Assembly (NCBI GenBank): GCA_019009955.1
Contig: CM032232.1
Span: forward strand, 50,468,501-50,532,500
Length of the DNA: 64,000 bases
Direction: 5' to 3'
DNA from: Riptortus pedestris
Taxonomy: Eukaryota > Arthropoda > Insecta > Hemiptera > Alydidae
In this document: positions 24,040-35,549 of the stretch, piece by piece
How positions within the stretch are numbered: the first letter of the stretch is position 1
Layout: each line of letters begins with the position of its first letter
Position numbers and translations under genes: made by a program
Notes under the pieces: model-generated
The model's input: the letters and a program-made list of their open reading frames with translations, nothing else
Told to the model about the DNA's origin: nothing
Databases searched by the model: none

Positions 24040-24335
24040 AAAAAAAATATAAGGGAGGGGAATTTGAAAATTCAAAATATATCGATTATGAGCTGAATAA
24101 AAAAACGTTGTAGAACCAATCTTATTGAATTATTGATTTTTTTACAATTTTTTTTTCCGTACAATCTTTTGTAACTCTTATTATTAAGCCAGTTATTCAT
24201 AATGTCTTGTTTTCAGGCTTCAGTAAACCCCATGCTTCTACTCATCGGAATCTTTATTTTAGGATAAAAAATATTTGGTTTTTGGGAAATCTACTTGGTT
24301 TACGAGGTGACGTCCTAGAGCACAAATTTTGTGTC
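24040..24335 (+). mobile_element. Decayed HINE-like fragment
   Basis: GGGAGGGGAATTTGAAAATTC, GTTGTAGAACCAATCTTATTG and, near the end, GGGAAATCTACTTGGTTTACG. The terminal hairpin is lost. Confidence 0.5.
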
Positions 24336-25758
24336 ATATAAATTCAAATGATATCCTAAGAGAAGTGCCAAATCACTCTTAATAACGATTATTGTTTTGC
24401 TCGAGATCCAATTTTATTAGAAGACTACTTGTAATCAGTGAAAAAAAAACAACTAGTTATTAAGTAAACTAGCCCAATAATAAGAATAGATTAGGGTGTT
24501 AAAAGGCCTTTTTAAATACTTGTCCACCAGAGAGAGTTCAAGGGTATGGGATCTTGTGCCCACAGCAATGGCTCATTTCTACCTTGATGTTTGGATTAAT
24601 TGCCTTCTTATTAAGTCACCCTTAGAAGTTCCAAGGGCATTTATATGAAACGAAAGATCTGAAAAACTAAAAGATAATGCCGCTGACAAGTTGAGAGAAG
24701 CACTTGATAAATATGATTGTTGTGATCTCCTGCCGGGGGCAAATCATTTTATATTGCTTGAGGAGGTGAAAGGGGTTTCCAGCAGCCATCACAAAGCCAA
24801 GGTCTCCCCCCCCACAACATCGGAATTGTATTGGATGGAATAAACATTCTCAGAAAGTTAATATTTTCTTAGTGGAGTTCGCCTCTTCAACATTGTGTAT
24901 TCAGCGTTGGGAAGCAATACATTTTATCTTCCTTATTTATTTATTGTGTTGAAACGGATGAAACGTCACATTTATGTATTACGATTTGTATTAAACTGAT
25001 CAGTAGAAATTCTACTACAATTTCAGTTCTTATAATATTAAGATATCAACGGAATCTGTGAAACTAGACATATGGCTTTGTGCAACTGCAACTCATCCTT
25101 ATATAAAATATCAATTATATAGAATTAGTAAAATAATTTTTTTTTTAAATTTAAATCAAAAGAATTGGCATTTAAGACATTTCAAAATCGGAGTATTGCA
25201 TAAAATACAGAAATGCCAAAGAGGGCACTTTATGAAGCTTGCTTATCACCAAAGAACATCTTCAGGATTTAGATACAGTTTGAGAAGTTGCAGTTTTAAA
25301 ATCAGTAAAAGCATATAGGCCCTTTAAATGAATAGGAATAAATCAACGAATTCTGTATTAAACTATCATTTTTGTTTAAATTTGAAACTTGTTAAATATT
25401 ATATATTATTTTAATCATCTGTTATTCACTAGCATTAATTTAATAATAAGATAAATCACTCTTTTAGAAATAAGTAACTGGTTGTGGGTAAAGTAAAAAA
25501 AAATAAAAACAATACGTTTTACTTCATTAATAATTCCCTATTTTGGGCACTAACGAGATACAGTTAATTGAACTGCATACAATTTATTCTGAGTACTTAA
25601 TGTAGCAGTAGTTTCAGACTAACATATTCCAATAAAGGCAAATCTTACATCTGTTATTCTGTTTACAAATTTAAGGGCCCTTGTTCAATTTGAGGGAATT
25701 TAAGTAAAAAAAAACAGTAATAAAGCTTACTTTTCTAAATATTGTTGATGACTGACAT
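24336..25758. other. Spacer without recognised genes
   Basis: An 86-codon open frame at 25058-25318 begins with GTG rather than ATG and has no domain I recognise. No transposon end was found. Confidence 0.4.
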
Positions 25759-26074
25759 ATGAACAATGTGTTCAATATCAATAAAGGAAGAAGAAAAATG
25801 TCTATAGAAGATAGGAATGCCCTTGGAAGCGTGAAAGCCATTCTAGAGTATCATAGAACAGTAGCATCTAATGGCGGCCATTATCTAGAAGAGCACTCAG
25901 CAGCGGAAAACCTTGCTCGGGAGTTTGATGGGGCATCAGAGCCATTGCTAAACACTTATTAAAGGAAAGATACGGATTAGCAAAAGGAGACTACAATATT
26001 AAGATACTTAAAATTCGTTTAAACTCAAATGAAAGAGAAGGAAAATCTACTCTAATAAATCAAAAAATCCTGTA
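25759..26074 (+). pseudogene. Possible frameshifted coding remnant
   Basis: An ATG-started 67-codon frame (25759-25962) is hydrophilic and coding-like, with EYHRTV, LEEHSAAENLAREF and a GASEPLL segment. It stops at a TAA, but a neighbouring frame carries on from about 25951 for some 40 codons (ERYGLAKGDYNIKIL, then NEREGKSTLINQ) to a TAA near 26072. One frameshift would join the two into a protein of about 105 residues. I do not recognise the family. It could be a decayed host exon or a transposon fragment. Balanced residue use and two adjoining open frames set it apart from the AT-rich surroundings. Confidence 0.35.
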
Positions 26075-26207
26075 AATCAGTTATTCAGATTGTACTTTTG
26101 AACCGATATTGAAAAAGACCTCTTCACTGCATTGTAATATGCGACTCAATACTCAATATGATGTAACTTGGTTTTATAAAGTTTCCAGCTGCAATTTATG
26201 TAAAAAG

Positions 26208-26300
26208 TTGCTATTAGCAGACTTCCTTTAAGCAGATTGTACTCACGATGTGGTTTTAAAAGCATTTCTTCAAATGGCCATCTGTCTTACCCACTAGCCG
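26208..26300 (+). mobile_element. HINE 5'-end fragment
   Basis: TTAGCAGACTTCCTTTAAGC, GTACTCACGATG and TTCTTCAAATGGCCATCTG match the family's first 90 bp, with decay in the palindrome. Confidence 0.55.
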
Positions 26301-26464
26301 ACAGTAGCCAATTTATAGATGATGTTCTTAAGTATTTAAGAAATAATGGATAATTTGATGAAATATAAAAGTTAATATTTACCATTATGAAAGTGATATA
26401 CAAGCACTGTACGTGGAATATAAGTTTTGCCTCCATCAAATTTAACTGATTATAGTTTGTCTTT

Positions 26465-26760
26465 TAGTTTATTTTTTTTTTCCTCATGTTGTAAATATAT
26501 TAACAATTTTTATTTAGTTTGTCCATTCTATTTATTTTGTACATTTGTAAAAATTTTAATACTTATTTAATTTTTTGAAATTATATTAAAACATGTTAAA
26601 AGACGCATCACCATTGTAGTGGCATGGTTCTATTTATTTTGTACATTTGTAAAATTTAGCTTTGTAAAAATTTTAATATTTATTTAATTTTGTGAAATTA
26701 TATTAAAACATGTTAAAAGATGAATCGCCATTGTAGCGGCATCTCAAATAAATCATAATA
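26465..26760 (+). mobile_element. LINE-like 3' tail, copy 1
   Basis: Two imperfect units of about 115-120 bp, each with TTTATTTTGTACATTTGTAAA and ending in an ACATGTTAAAAGA block plus CGCCATTGTAGCGGC, which can form a small stem-loop. It finishes CATCTCAAATAAATCATAATAAT. It matches 35760-36111, where target duplications prove it is an inserted element. A 3' hairpin followed by a short microsatellite tail resembles CR1/L2-type LINE ends. Confidence 0.6.
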
Positions 26761-26762
26761 AT

Positions 26763-27070
26763 GTCTGTCTGTTAACGCACTAACGACTGCAGTTTTCGTT
26801 TATTTAATGGTTATTTCCAAACTCGATATTTAACGTTTTATGTAATAAAGACCAACTTCGTTAGGGGCTAAAATCGGCCGGGGGCGGGGGTTAGATAGGA
26901 AAATTTCGAAAATTCAAAATATGTCCATTCTTGTACGTCGCTTTCAAAAACATTATAGAGCCGATCTTATTGCTTTATTAACCAATATATTTTATTTTAT
27001 TTTTTAGATTTCAAACTTCAGTTAACCCCCTATCCTACAATTGTATATTAGCAATAAGCAGTTACACACA
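26763..27070 (+). mobile_element. HINE interior fragment
   Basis: GTCTGTCTGTTAACGCACTAACG, then AACGTTTTATGTAATAAAG, a G-rich block at 26879, and TTCAAAATATGTCCATTC. It lacks both ends. Confidence 0.6.
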
Positions 27071-28097
27071 TGCCTAAACTAATACACAGAATAGAAAGAC
27101 TAACTGAAAATTGGCCAGTCTAGGGTCATAAACTTTTTATGAAATATAAGAGAACTTATTTACGCTGTGCAGTTAAAAGGTTGAATGCTTATTATATCTG
27201 ATGAATATAGTGTATAATGGAATTAAAAATGTAATGGGAATTTCTTCTACTCTGTATTATAGAACAAATTTTGTTTGTCTAGTTATTTTTTACAGATATT
27301 CTTCTTTGTTTTTTTTTTTTAATTCCTTAAATTATGTTTTCTTTTAGGTTAATTGCTAGTACTTTATATTAAAGACATTCATATCAATCTGTTTTTTATA
27401 ATTGATTTTATATAAGTATAACAAATGTATTCATAATGTGCAATGCTCATTAAATGAACGGCTTCCTTTCACGGACACGGTAAGGTATTAGCAAAGTGTG
27501 TGTGTATATATTGGCTATCTCTAACTAACAGAGATTTTATAGAAAAAAAATCTATATCTATTAAAAAACGGGACTCTTGCAAGTAAAGAAATACTCGTGG
27601 GATACCAAAATTAGAACAAGATTAGACACACGCTCAAAAATAGGCACTGAAACACGCGTGTAGAAAGAAATAGATAAAAGGATTAAAGAATAAATCCAAT
27701 TTGCAATGTAAACATAATTTCGTGTGATCCTCCTATAAATCGTAGGAAAGGAATTTGAGGAAGGAATTTCAACAGTTGGACTAATCCAACAATTGTCAAT
27801 GAAATAATATAGATTTTTTTAAAGTTAGCATAAGTTATTATGGGTTAAATACTTACAATATTTACAGATGAATTTAAAACATTGTACTGTTTTGACTATT
27901 TATTTGTTTCAACTATAACTCTCTTAAACAAGTCATCTAAGTAAATTATCATTTTATTTCTGCTTCATTAGAGTGTCCTACATGTATTACTATGTTATAT
28001 AACTTCTACAACACTACAGGTGTGTGATCTAAAGCTAATGGATCAACTTTTTGTGATTTATTTTAAGAACGAATACTCCAGCAGAATATATGTAATA
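27071..28097. other. AT-rich spacer without recognised genes
   Basis: No convincing frame, RNA or repeat. One short GTGTGTGT run lies at about 27498. Confidence 0.4.
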
Positions 28098-28488
28098 TAG
28101 ACAAGCGGGGCTGCGTAAACTAAGCAGATTTCCGACTTGCTGCAATGACACATTGGTGATCCCACCTCAATATCGATATTCTATTTCAACCGTAGTAAGA
28201 AGTAAATTAAAGTAAATAAATTACTATCAGAAGTGGGGGTTTCTTGAAGCCTAAAAACAATAAAACGCAAATTACCTGCTTAATTTTCGAGTTACGTAAA
28301 AATGTATAGAACAACTATTGTAAAACGTTAAATGTTTATCAAGATTGACTCTAAAATGTTTTTCGATCCAACTCATTCTAGTGGAGATATTTAGAATTTT
28401 CAAACTTTATGTTTACTGAACATGAACTGCTTAAATATTGAGTTTGGTAGCGGCTAAACCAACATAACGTACGCGCAACAGATAAGAA

Positions 28489-28519
<31 letters not shown>

Positions 28520-28600
28520 TTATATAAATCTGCAACTAGAGAAATACCTAGAGTTGAATGAACCGGCCTTAAGGGAAATCAGCTAATGAGGTTGTTAAAT
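28098..28600. mobile_element. Composite HINE-like copy, subfamily C
   Basis: The left edge is an inverted 3' end (AGCGGGGCTGCGTAAACTAAGC). The right edge (GGCCTTAAGGGAAATCAGC, about 28565) is a 5' end in direct orientation. The interior carries TTTTCGATCCAACTC and a (GT)n tract at 28495-28519 in place of (TA)n. The sequence after the 3' end (TTGCTGCAATGACACATTG) is shared with 48030 and 50340. Confidence 0.55.
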
Positions 28601-28789
28601 AAATTATATGCGTATGTAAAATTTATTCGGAAAAATATAAAAAATGTAAATATATATATATATATATCTGTGTGTGTGTGTGTGTAAATTTTAATTATAT
28701 TAAAATTTATTATTGGCAGTAGAAAAACAAACTGTGCTGCCAATTGCTTGATACCCACCATTTACAGTTCACCAACAAAATAAGAGTCT

Positions 28790-28990
28790 CTGCATAACAA
28801 TAACTTAAATTTTATTTTATTACTGCTAATCGGAAGGGGTTATATAAAATCCAACACCCTTTTCTAGCTAGAGTGCCATTAAGGAGTGGGTTAATTAACG
28901 AAGTTAATTCCTATTGTCCACGCGGGAATCAAACTACAAAGTGTATTCCGACCAACGACTTATCCCAAATAGCTAATCCGAACCCCAAGT
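28790..28990 (-). mobile_element. SINE, inverted, diverged
   Basis: CCCTTTTCTAGCTAGAGTGCC, ATTAACGAAGTTAATTCC and GTCCACGCGGGAATCAAAC line up with the SINE body and B-box, and GCTAATCCGAACCCC with its head. The tail has lost the AACGTCCAC motif. Confidence 0.6.
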
Positions 28991-29344
28991 TAAAACATAT
29001 GATACCCATGTTTGTATATTATTTTGTATTTATTTGGTTTATGCCCTACATCAAAGATGATTGGCATTATCTCTGTTTGGAGTAATCTATTTATTCCTTC
29101 AAGTAAAGTTAGATACATTATTTACGTAATATTCCTTAAATATCTGGGGTTTTCTCATATTCGTACTTTTGCCTATTAGAATATAATAAAAATCATCCGT
29201 TTTAAATGGTTGTCAGTATGTTATAGGCCTATTTCATATTAATTCTACATATATTGGTTTATGTTTATATGCTTTTTATGTGTGTAATATATTGGCTGCT
29301 CTCAGTTCATAGTTCAACCATATCGTGGGGGTTTGTCAAGGTTT

Positions 29345-29545
29345 TATCATTGAATGCAGTCTGACAGTATATATTTTGTTGTTAGGTGTTTGTTGCAGTA
29401 TTTGCATATAGGGTTGTCTGTCGTTGTCATTACGTGTCTATGTGTCTGGTGTGTGTGGCCGATCCTGAGTCTGGCAAGAACAAATTCCTCCCATCTAGTA
29501 CCTCTATTGCCACACCTAAATTGTACTTTTCATACAACGGATACG
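29345..29545 (-). pseudogene. LINE C-terminal fragment (RNase H tail region)
   Basis: On the minus strand a single frame reads EEFVLARLRIGHTHQTH, then NPICKYCNKHLTTKYILSDC. This is the R(I/L)GHT...H plus CxxC...KHIL pattern that closes many Jockey/CR1/I-type LINE polyproteins. It is short and isolated, with a stop soon after. The plus-strand 73-codon frame over the same bases is its shadow. No upstream reverse transcriptase was found nearby. Confidence 0.65.
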
Positions 29546-30334
29546 GTTGTTTATTATATTAACATAAATGTATAATAACACTGAGAAAATCTAATTCGCC
29601 ATTTAATACTTTAACCTATGTACATGGGAGGAAAACACTGAGATAAGCTATGGCCATGCAGATTGGTCGTTGGAATGAAACCCGCTAATGTACAAAGCCC
29701 AATCAATTCTTTCCAATTTGAGCCAAATTAAAGCTCCCTTTCAGCAGCAATATATTTAAAAGTGGAACATCTAGGTCACTGGGTGGTGGCAAATTGAATT
29801 AATTCCAGCCAGTATAAAGTTTATAGCACAACTTCAACATTAACATTTACAAATTTCGTTTGAGGGTTTCCATTTTGTTTCTTACTCCTTCTCAATATTG
29901 GAATTGCTTTTTTCTAGATTGAAGTTACCTAAACTTTTAGGAATCTTGTAAAAAATTCGTTTCGCAAACGTAAATTCTTATATATTTTTGTAAAATTCAT
30001 TCAGTTCGTATAAAGGAGTCTTGACTGAAACAGAAAAAATATTGTACTTTCCTTTCAAAAAACTCTGAAACTATGAACGTAAAAACAATTTCACACTCAA
30101 TTAGAGAAAGCCCTCCACATTCAATGGGATATGTTGTTTTACTAAAATTATCAATATTATTTACTTTAATGGTTTATAAATTGGCTTTAATAAGAATTAA
30201 TTCATTTTATTTATTATCTTATACATTTTTCACAATTTACTAGGTCAATATAACCTAAATTTGAATGAATTATTTAAATATTTCACAACGTTCTTTTGAA
30301 GTAGTTCAAGAATCACGGAGACACAACATTAATA

Positions 30335-30485
30335 TTATTTATGGGATGGTTTATCTATCGGTTATCAAGGTCTTCTACTCTGGGTGGGACTAGGAATTTT
30401 ATTTCATTAGTTCTTCACTAAATAAATTCCCATTGCCCAAAAGGACCAAGAGCGATTTAACCCACGTGCCTAACCGGAGCCCTAT
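30335..30485 (-). mobile_element. SINE, inverted, partial
   Basis: CTCTGGGTGGGACTAGGAATTTT, TTCACTAAATAAATTCCC and ATTGCCCAAAAGGACC match the SINE body in reverse. The head side ends CTAACCGGAGCCC. Confidence 0.65.
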
Positions 30486-30519
30486 TATATAATTTATGTT
30501 ATATGATAATAAGCATATC

Positions 30520-30700
30520 CTGATAGGAGACCCGTTTGTTCGATTCTCACTAGGACTATAGGAATTTATTTGGTGGTGAGCTCATTAAAGGAAATCCCTA
30601 GCTTCTCACCCTGACTAGAAGAGAGTGATCACTTATAGAAAAACCCTCCAAATTAGCCTTAACATCACAAAATGGAAGTTAATAAATGTCAAATTCCAAT
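30520..30700 (+). mobile_element. SINE, direct, partial
   Basis: GTTCGATTCTCACTAGGAC (B-box), ATAGGAATTTATTTGG, TTAAAGGAAATCCCTAG and a tail ATGGAAGTTAATAAATG. It lies head to head with the inverted copy at 30335, so the two could form a stem. Confidence 0.7.
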
Positions 30701-30859
30701 AGCATATTGAAGGATGTAGGTATAAGAATAAATATTGCGAAAATTTAATAAGGTTTAGATGCATAATTTTGTTCGATACACCCATAGTTAAATAAGGCCC
30801 AAAAATTGCTTGAAAAGTTACTAAAATACGTATAATGTTGCTAGAGTTTTGTGTACATT

Positions 30860-31160
30860 TAGTGTTCGGTTGTATTAGCTACCTTCAGGATTAATGTAGG
30901 TCATGTGGTTTCTGTATTTCGTTTTCTCTTGCAGTCTGCCATTTTGTGTTTAGGTTCTGCAAGTTGTTGGATCGTGTCTGCCATGTCAAGACTGGCATGA
31001 TTGATTTTGTATATCTTGTCGAGAAAAGATGTTCAGCAGAGACACGTAGGCGAAGAACGCCTTCCAAAACAATACATTCTTCTGTAAATATAAACACTTG
31101 TTATTTACAGATGAATATAGTTTTATATAGCGTGTCTATGCCCAAAATCCCATCGTGAAA
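30860..31160. other. Overlapping short open frames on both strands
   Basis: A 70-codon plus frame (30946-31158) and a 68-codon minus frame (30891-31097) overlap. The plus side is preceded by TTTCTCTTGCAG at about 30925, a good splice-acceptor look-alike. Neither protein has a domain I recognise. Exon status is possible but unsupported. Confidence 0.25.
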
Positions 31161-31189
31161 TGTAATTTCCACTAAATATTAAAAAACAC

Positions 31190-31720
31190 AATGGCATTCG
31201 TCAAATATTTTTGGTTTTATATAATTATTTATAATAAATTAATTTTATTAACTATCTTAATAACCTCTAAGTATATAACATGCATTTTAAATTTATTGAC
31301 ACGCTTAGTGATTAGTCTTATATTTATTAAAGGATGAAATGTTTCTAAATTATTATTACTAACATACTTCATCATAAATCATTTTTTAACTGATTTCCAT
31401 GACAAATTGTTTTTAGTTTAATTTAATACTTGACAATATCTGCATGTATTCGTCATGCACGAAAATATCCTTCAGAAATGAAGTTATTTAATTTATTTTT
31501 TAACAAAAAATATTTTTTTTATAAATTCAAAATTGCTGGTCATTGCGTTAAAGAATTTTACACCTCAATATGATACTCTTTTCCCAAAATAATTATGTTT
31601 TTCGTTGGAAGTTTGAAGCATATTCTAGTATCTCTTCTGATGATTGTGTGTCATACTATTTTATTAAAAAAATCATATTTTGTTTCAGGAAAGTATTTTT
31701 AGGTATATTGTAAGAAACAA
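31190..31720 (+). repeat. Dispersed repeat E, copy 1
   Basis: It shares an order of blocks with 46680-47100: TTAATAACCTCTAAGTATAT, a GATACTCTTTTC block, and TTTTGTTTCAGGAAAG against TTTTGTTTCACAAACA. Divergence is high and the class is unknown. Confidence 0.45.
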
Positions 31721-32039
31721 AATATTTTTGAGTTCTTCTAGATGGGTCGAGAGGAGTTTCTCTTCATTCTGTTGACTGTACACCTTATTGTTCTCTTCTG
31801 TATTTTTAAGTTATTGTCATACTTTGTTATTAATCTTAGATTTGTTACAGTATGGCATTCTTTATAAATGATCAGAAACTTGCTTTCACCATAAACAACT
31901 ATTTCACCATCAGATGTCAACAAGACTGTGCAAACCAAAATACTGGAAGGTTTGCAAGAACATTGGTCACTTACCGACAACATAACTCCTGTAAATAAAA
32001 CTCAAAGCAAAGGGATGGTCACAAATAAAAAAAAAAATG

Positions 32040-32230
32040 TAGATACAAGAAAAGACCAAGTTGCCCTCGCAGGCAAGACAATCTTACCTGACACTTTATA
32101 ACATAATGATCAAAAAAGTAGCTATTGCCACACTGCATTTATAATAAAACACCTACTTACAGAATGCAGGTCACGAACTTACCCAGATATACCAGACAGA
32201 CGACTTGAACGCACTACAGAGTGGCAGTAG
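32040..32230 (+). pseudogene. Possible LINE C-terminal remnant
   Basis: One plus frame reads IIKHLLTECRSRTY and then PDIPDRRLERTTEWQ before a stop near 32230. The KHLLTEC stretch resembles the KHILxEC motif at the end of LINE polyproteins, and the following text fits that region loosely. The downstream 118-codon hydrophobic frame begins with GTG and is probably not translated. Confidence 0.35.
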
Positions 32231-32699
32231 GTCATGTATTGGCTCACTTTTTACTATTGCTCGGTTTGGCAATATTTTTAATTACTGTAATTACGTGTAC
32301 TGTAATTAATTGTAAGGTTTTTAAAAGTGTGAGTGAGTATTTGACTTGTGTTTTAGATGTGTATTTTATTTGCCTGTTCTTATGGACAGCTATAATTCCA
32401 GTTACCAATTTCTCTATCAATTTTATTTTGATTTATTTTTTTACATCATCTTATTGTTACAAGTTGTGTTCGTATTTCATGTTTTGTTTCCATTTGTTCT
32501 TCATAGTCTTTTGTGTGTTTGATTTTTTGTTCGTGGCATTTATGAAGAAAGGAATATTCAGAGTTGCGGAGCTCTAAATAATAATAAATAAATTATTTCT
32601 GACCAATTTTTATAACAAATATACTCTTGCTTAATTTAATTTTTGGATATTTTTTATGGTATCCATTTTGAGTATATAAACATGGTTGTTACCTTTTTT

Positions 32700-33000
32700 T
32701 CCGCCACCAGGCATGACGTAGGAAGGCCTCGCCGTGTTGGCGGACGAGCTAAGCCAGCAGTAAATGGTGGTAGCGGGGGGTTGTACCTGTCCGGAGATGA
32801 GATGAGCCTATAGAGAGGCTGGAGCAGTACTAGTGGTCGATAGGGCGGCTGGGAGCAGACTGGTCCGGGTAGCCTGGGCGAGGGGGTATTCTTCGCCGTT
32901 CTTCGGCTATCATCGGCCATACCCGACGGGGTTTTCATCCCCTGCCCACGTAGCTCCCTTGTCCAATCAGTCGCCCCCCTCCCCACGGAAAATTAAGTTT
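32700..33000. other. GC- and CpG-rich island
   Basis: About 300 bp of GC-rich sequence in an otherwise AT-rich window, with overlapping open frames on both strands (32654-32986 minus, 32833-33018 plus). It ends near AATAAATTAAAAT. No domain recognised. It may be the 3' part of a retroelement or a captured foreign fragment. The left half begins sharply after a T-run. Confidence 0.5.
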
Positions 33001-33131
33001 AGTTTATCAATAAATTAAAATTTCAACTCACAAAAAATATTATCATCTTCAATTTACTAACAAAATTTGAAATAGGTTACAAAGAACTAATGAGAAGCAT
33101 AACTCTGCACATGATCAAATACTTTAGTTCC

Positions 33132-33367
33132 ATAAAACGTCCTTCACGCAGAGGCTGCGTTAACTAAGCAGATTTCCCACGTGCGTCACGTATTTGCATT
33201 TATCTCGTAACGTAAAAGTTCAATGAGAACAATATTCGAGTATTTATGATTCAAAGAAAGTGCTTCATAATATAACAGCTTATTGTAAATATAACTTGAG
33301 TAGGACTGGGGGTTTACTGATGGCTAAAAACTGATGAATCCAAATATCTCCGTTAATATTCATGATA

Positions 33368-33409
<42 letters not shown>

Positions 33410-33580
33410 CAACATTTAAAGGAAATTCCATTTTCAATAACATTGGTTATATAAACTTTTTCGATAATTCGTATAAAAACTTACATATTTTGAAGTTTCG
33501 GAATTGCTCCCCTTTCGAAAAATCTTAAGGGAAATCAGCTATTAGGGTTGTTCTCATGATGCGATTTCCCCAAAATTTTA
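33132..33580. mobile_element. Composite HINE-like copy with ends in mixed orientation
   Basis: The left edge is an inverted 3' end (AACGTCCTTCACGCAGAGGCTG with AAGCAGATTTCCC), followed by subfamily-B sequence and a (TA)n tract at about 33369-33407. The right edge (TCTTAAGGGAAATCAGCTATT) is a direct 5' end. The two ends therefore face each other as in 28098-28600. Confidence 0.6.
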
Positions 33581-33846
33581 TGAAGTGCATATGTGAACAA
33601 ATAGTATATATATATAAATAAATTTAAAATTCCTCCCCTCTAAATCCCCATCTCACAGGTCCCATTTTAGATTGATCTTTAGTTTTACATAAAGCTTTTA
33701 AATATTGAAGTTGAATTATAACCCCACAGTAGCCAGGAAGAGCTCATCAATATGTAAAGATATTGGATAAATTAGATGGATATATCTAAGCAAGGTGTAA
33801 ATTGATTTAACCATTTATGATGGTAAATTGAAATAAAAAGATATCA

Positions 33847-33847
<1 letters not shown>

Positions 33848-33892
<45 letters not shown>
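33848..33892. repeat. (TA)n microsatellite
   Basis: A clean (TA)n run not attached to a recognisable HINE copy. The flanks 33580-33847 and 33893-34016 hold only short HINE-like scraps, such as CCTCCCCTCTAAATCCCC at about 33632. Confidence 0.8.
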
Positions 33893-33894
<2 letters not shown>

Positions 33895-34016
33895 ATTAGC
33901 TGTATGGGTTTCCATAAATATAATACAGGGGATTCAGCAAAACTACTCAGTAAAATAATCAGACAACACGTGATTAAATACACCTAAAAGTTTGCTTTTA
34001 AAACGTAACTATACTA

Positions 34017-34456
34017 GAAAAGTCCGTCACTAGGGGCTGCGTAAACTAAGCAGATTTCCCACGTGAAGTTATACAATAGAGAAATCTCCATACGAGAGCC
34101 GAACAGCTACGGCAAAGGGCCGAACTAGCTTTTGGCGGGAAACTCCGTCTACGTCATCAGCCCAAATTTAATAAAAATGCCAATATCTTGGTTAATATTC
34201 AAGATAGAGAATAAATGTATATAACAATATTTATAGTACATTTGATTTAAAATAAGATTGATTCTATACACTTTTGTCCTCTGACGTATGGTAACGGAGA
34301 TGTTTCGAATTTTCGAAAATCTCCCCTCTAAACGCCCTCCCTCCCACTGATCCGATTTCAGCCATTAACGAACTTGATCTGTCTTTTTGCATAAAACGTT
34401 TAAATATCGAGTTTGGTAACGATCAAGCAAAAATTGCGACCGCTAGAGCGTTAACA

Positions 34457-34516
<60 letters not shown>

Positions 34517-34642
34517 CTTGAACGGACCTCATTTTCGTCATCTCCTGGGTAGGATCGATGGACATTTGAAGAAAATTTCCGAAAATCGCGTCATGATTAC
34601 GACCTCAATATCTGATTTTCCTTAAGGGAAATCTGCTAAAAA
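34017..34642 (-). mobile_element. HINE-like element, full length, inverted
   Basis: AAAAGTCCGTCACTAGGGGCTGCG (hairpin with one change), AAGCAGATTTCCCACGTG, the GCCGAACTAGCTTTTGGCGG block, GAGTTTGGTAACGATC, a (TA)n tract at about 34461-34513, and ATTTTCCTTAAGGGAAATCTGC at the right end. It is close to the copy at 19290-19958. Confidence 0.85.
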
Positions 34643-34679
34643 GAATAACATTTAAGTAAGAAGTAAATAAAAGTTATAC

Positions 34680-34692
34680 ACTCACATACACA

Positions 34693-34728
<36 letters not shown>

Positions 34729-34815
34729 TTTGAACGGATTTCATTTACGTCATCTCCTGGGTAGGATTGATGGACATTTGAAGAATATTCCCTGAAGGGA
34801 AATCTGCTAAACATG
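34680..34815 (-). mobile_element. HINE 5'-end fragment with (CA)n tract
   Basis: A (CA)n tract (34688-34726), then TTTTGAACGGATTTC, GTCATCTCCTGGGTAGG, TGGACATTTGAAGAA and TTCCCTGAAGGGAAATCTGC. The microsatellite has changed from TA to CA and the palindrome has one mismatch pair. Confidence 0.7.
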
Positions 34816-35165
34816 ACAAATGGGTATAGCTGTCTTAGACAGCAAACTGCCCATATTATCTATCAGCACTGGAGAGAAGTGGTTGACAAATGGTTTTGAC
34901 ATGGATCCTCCCAAGTTTACTTTCAACAAGTTGCCCAGGTCCTTGACTCAACTCTCAACTCACGACATAACCCTTACCTCCACCCCCCCCCTGATATGTA
35001 GCTCAGAATACCCGAATTTTTCAACTCTTACGTAAGGCGTATTAGGTCTATTCCAGTGTTCTTGTTGTAGAAGAAGTTCAGAAAGTTCCGGGGTTTTATA
35101 TAGCTGAGTGTTAGATGTCTCAAAATAACCAACTTGAGTTTAGTAGTGGAAATTGAAAATTTATA

Positions 35166-35393
35166 TTACAATAGAGAGGCTCAGGTTAGCCGTGTGAGTT
35201 AAAGCTTAGACCTTTGCTCATGGCAAACCTAAAGCAATGAGTTCAATTCTCACGTGGGCAATAGGAATTTATTTAGAGACGAATTCACTAAATAAAATAT
35301 TTAGTCCTGCCCTGGTTAGAAAACGGTGGTAACCGGCAGGTACCCATACCAATTATCTATACTAGCACAAAATGGACGTTAATAAATAACATT
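35166..35393 (+). mobile_element. tRNA-derived SINE, near complete, direct
   Basis: The best direct copy. The head GGCTCAGGTTAGCCGTGTGAG carries an A-box-like segment; B-box GAGTTCAATTCTCACG follows about 55 bp later. The body ATAGGAATTTATTTAGAG and CACTAAATAAAATATTTAG leads to CTGGTTAGAAAACGGTGG and the tail GGACGTTAATAAATAAC. The two pol III boxes and the separate body are the mark of a tRNA SINE. The 3' end with TTAATAAATA may mimic a partner LINE, which was not identified. Confidence 0.8.
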
Positions 35394-35549
35394 TTATTGC
35401 ACCAAAAACTGTTTGCCTTCTGTATTCAATTATTATTAACGGCTGTGGTTCTCTCATTGGGAGCAACTAAACCCCAAACGAAAATGTATATTCTGTGATG
35501 AACCGTATTTTCGGATTATTTTAGTTGAAAGGTATATAAAACCCCCTTT

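Noticed and set aside
25058..25318. 86-codon gene
   Set aside because: Starts at GTG, has no recognisable domain, and lies in AT-rich sequence without promoter or splice signals.
32221..32577. 118-residue membrane protein
   Set aside because: It opens with GTG, has no ATG near the start, and its hydrophobicity comes from T-rich sequence after a probable LINE tail.
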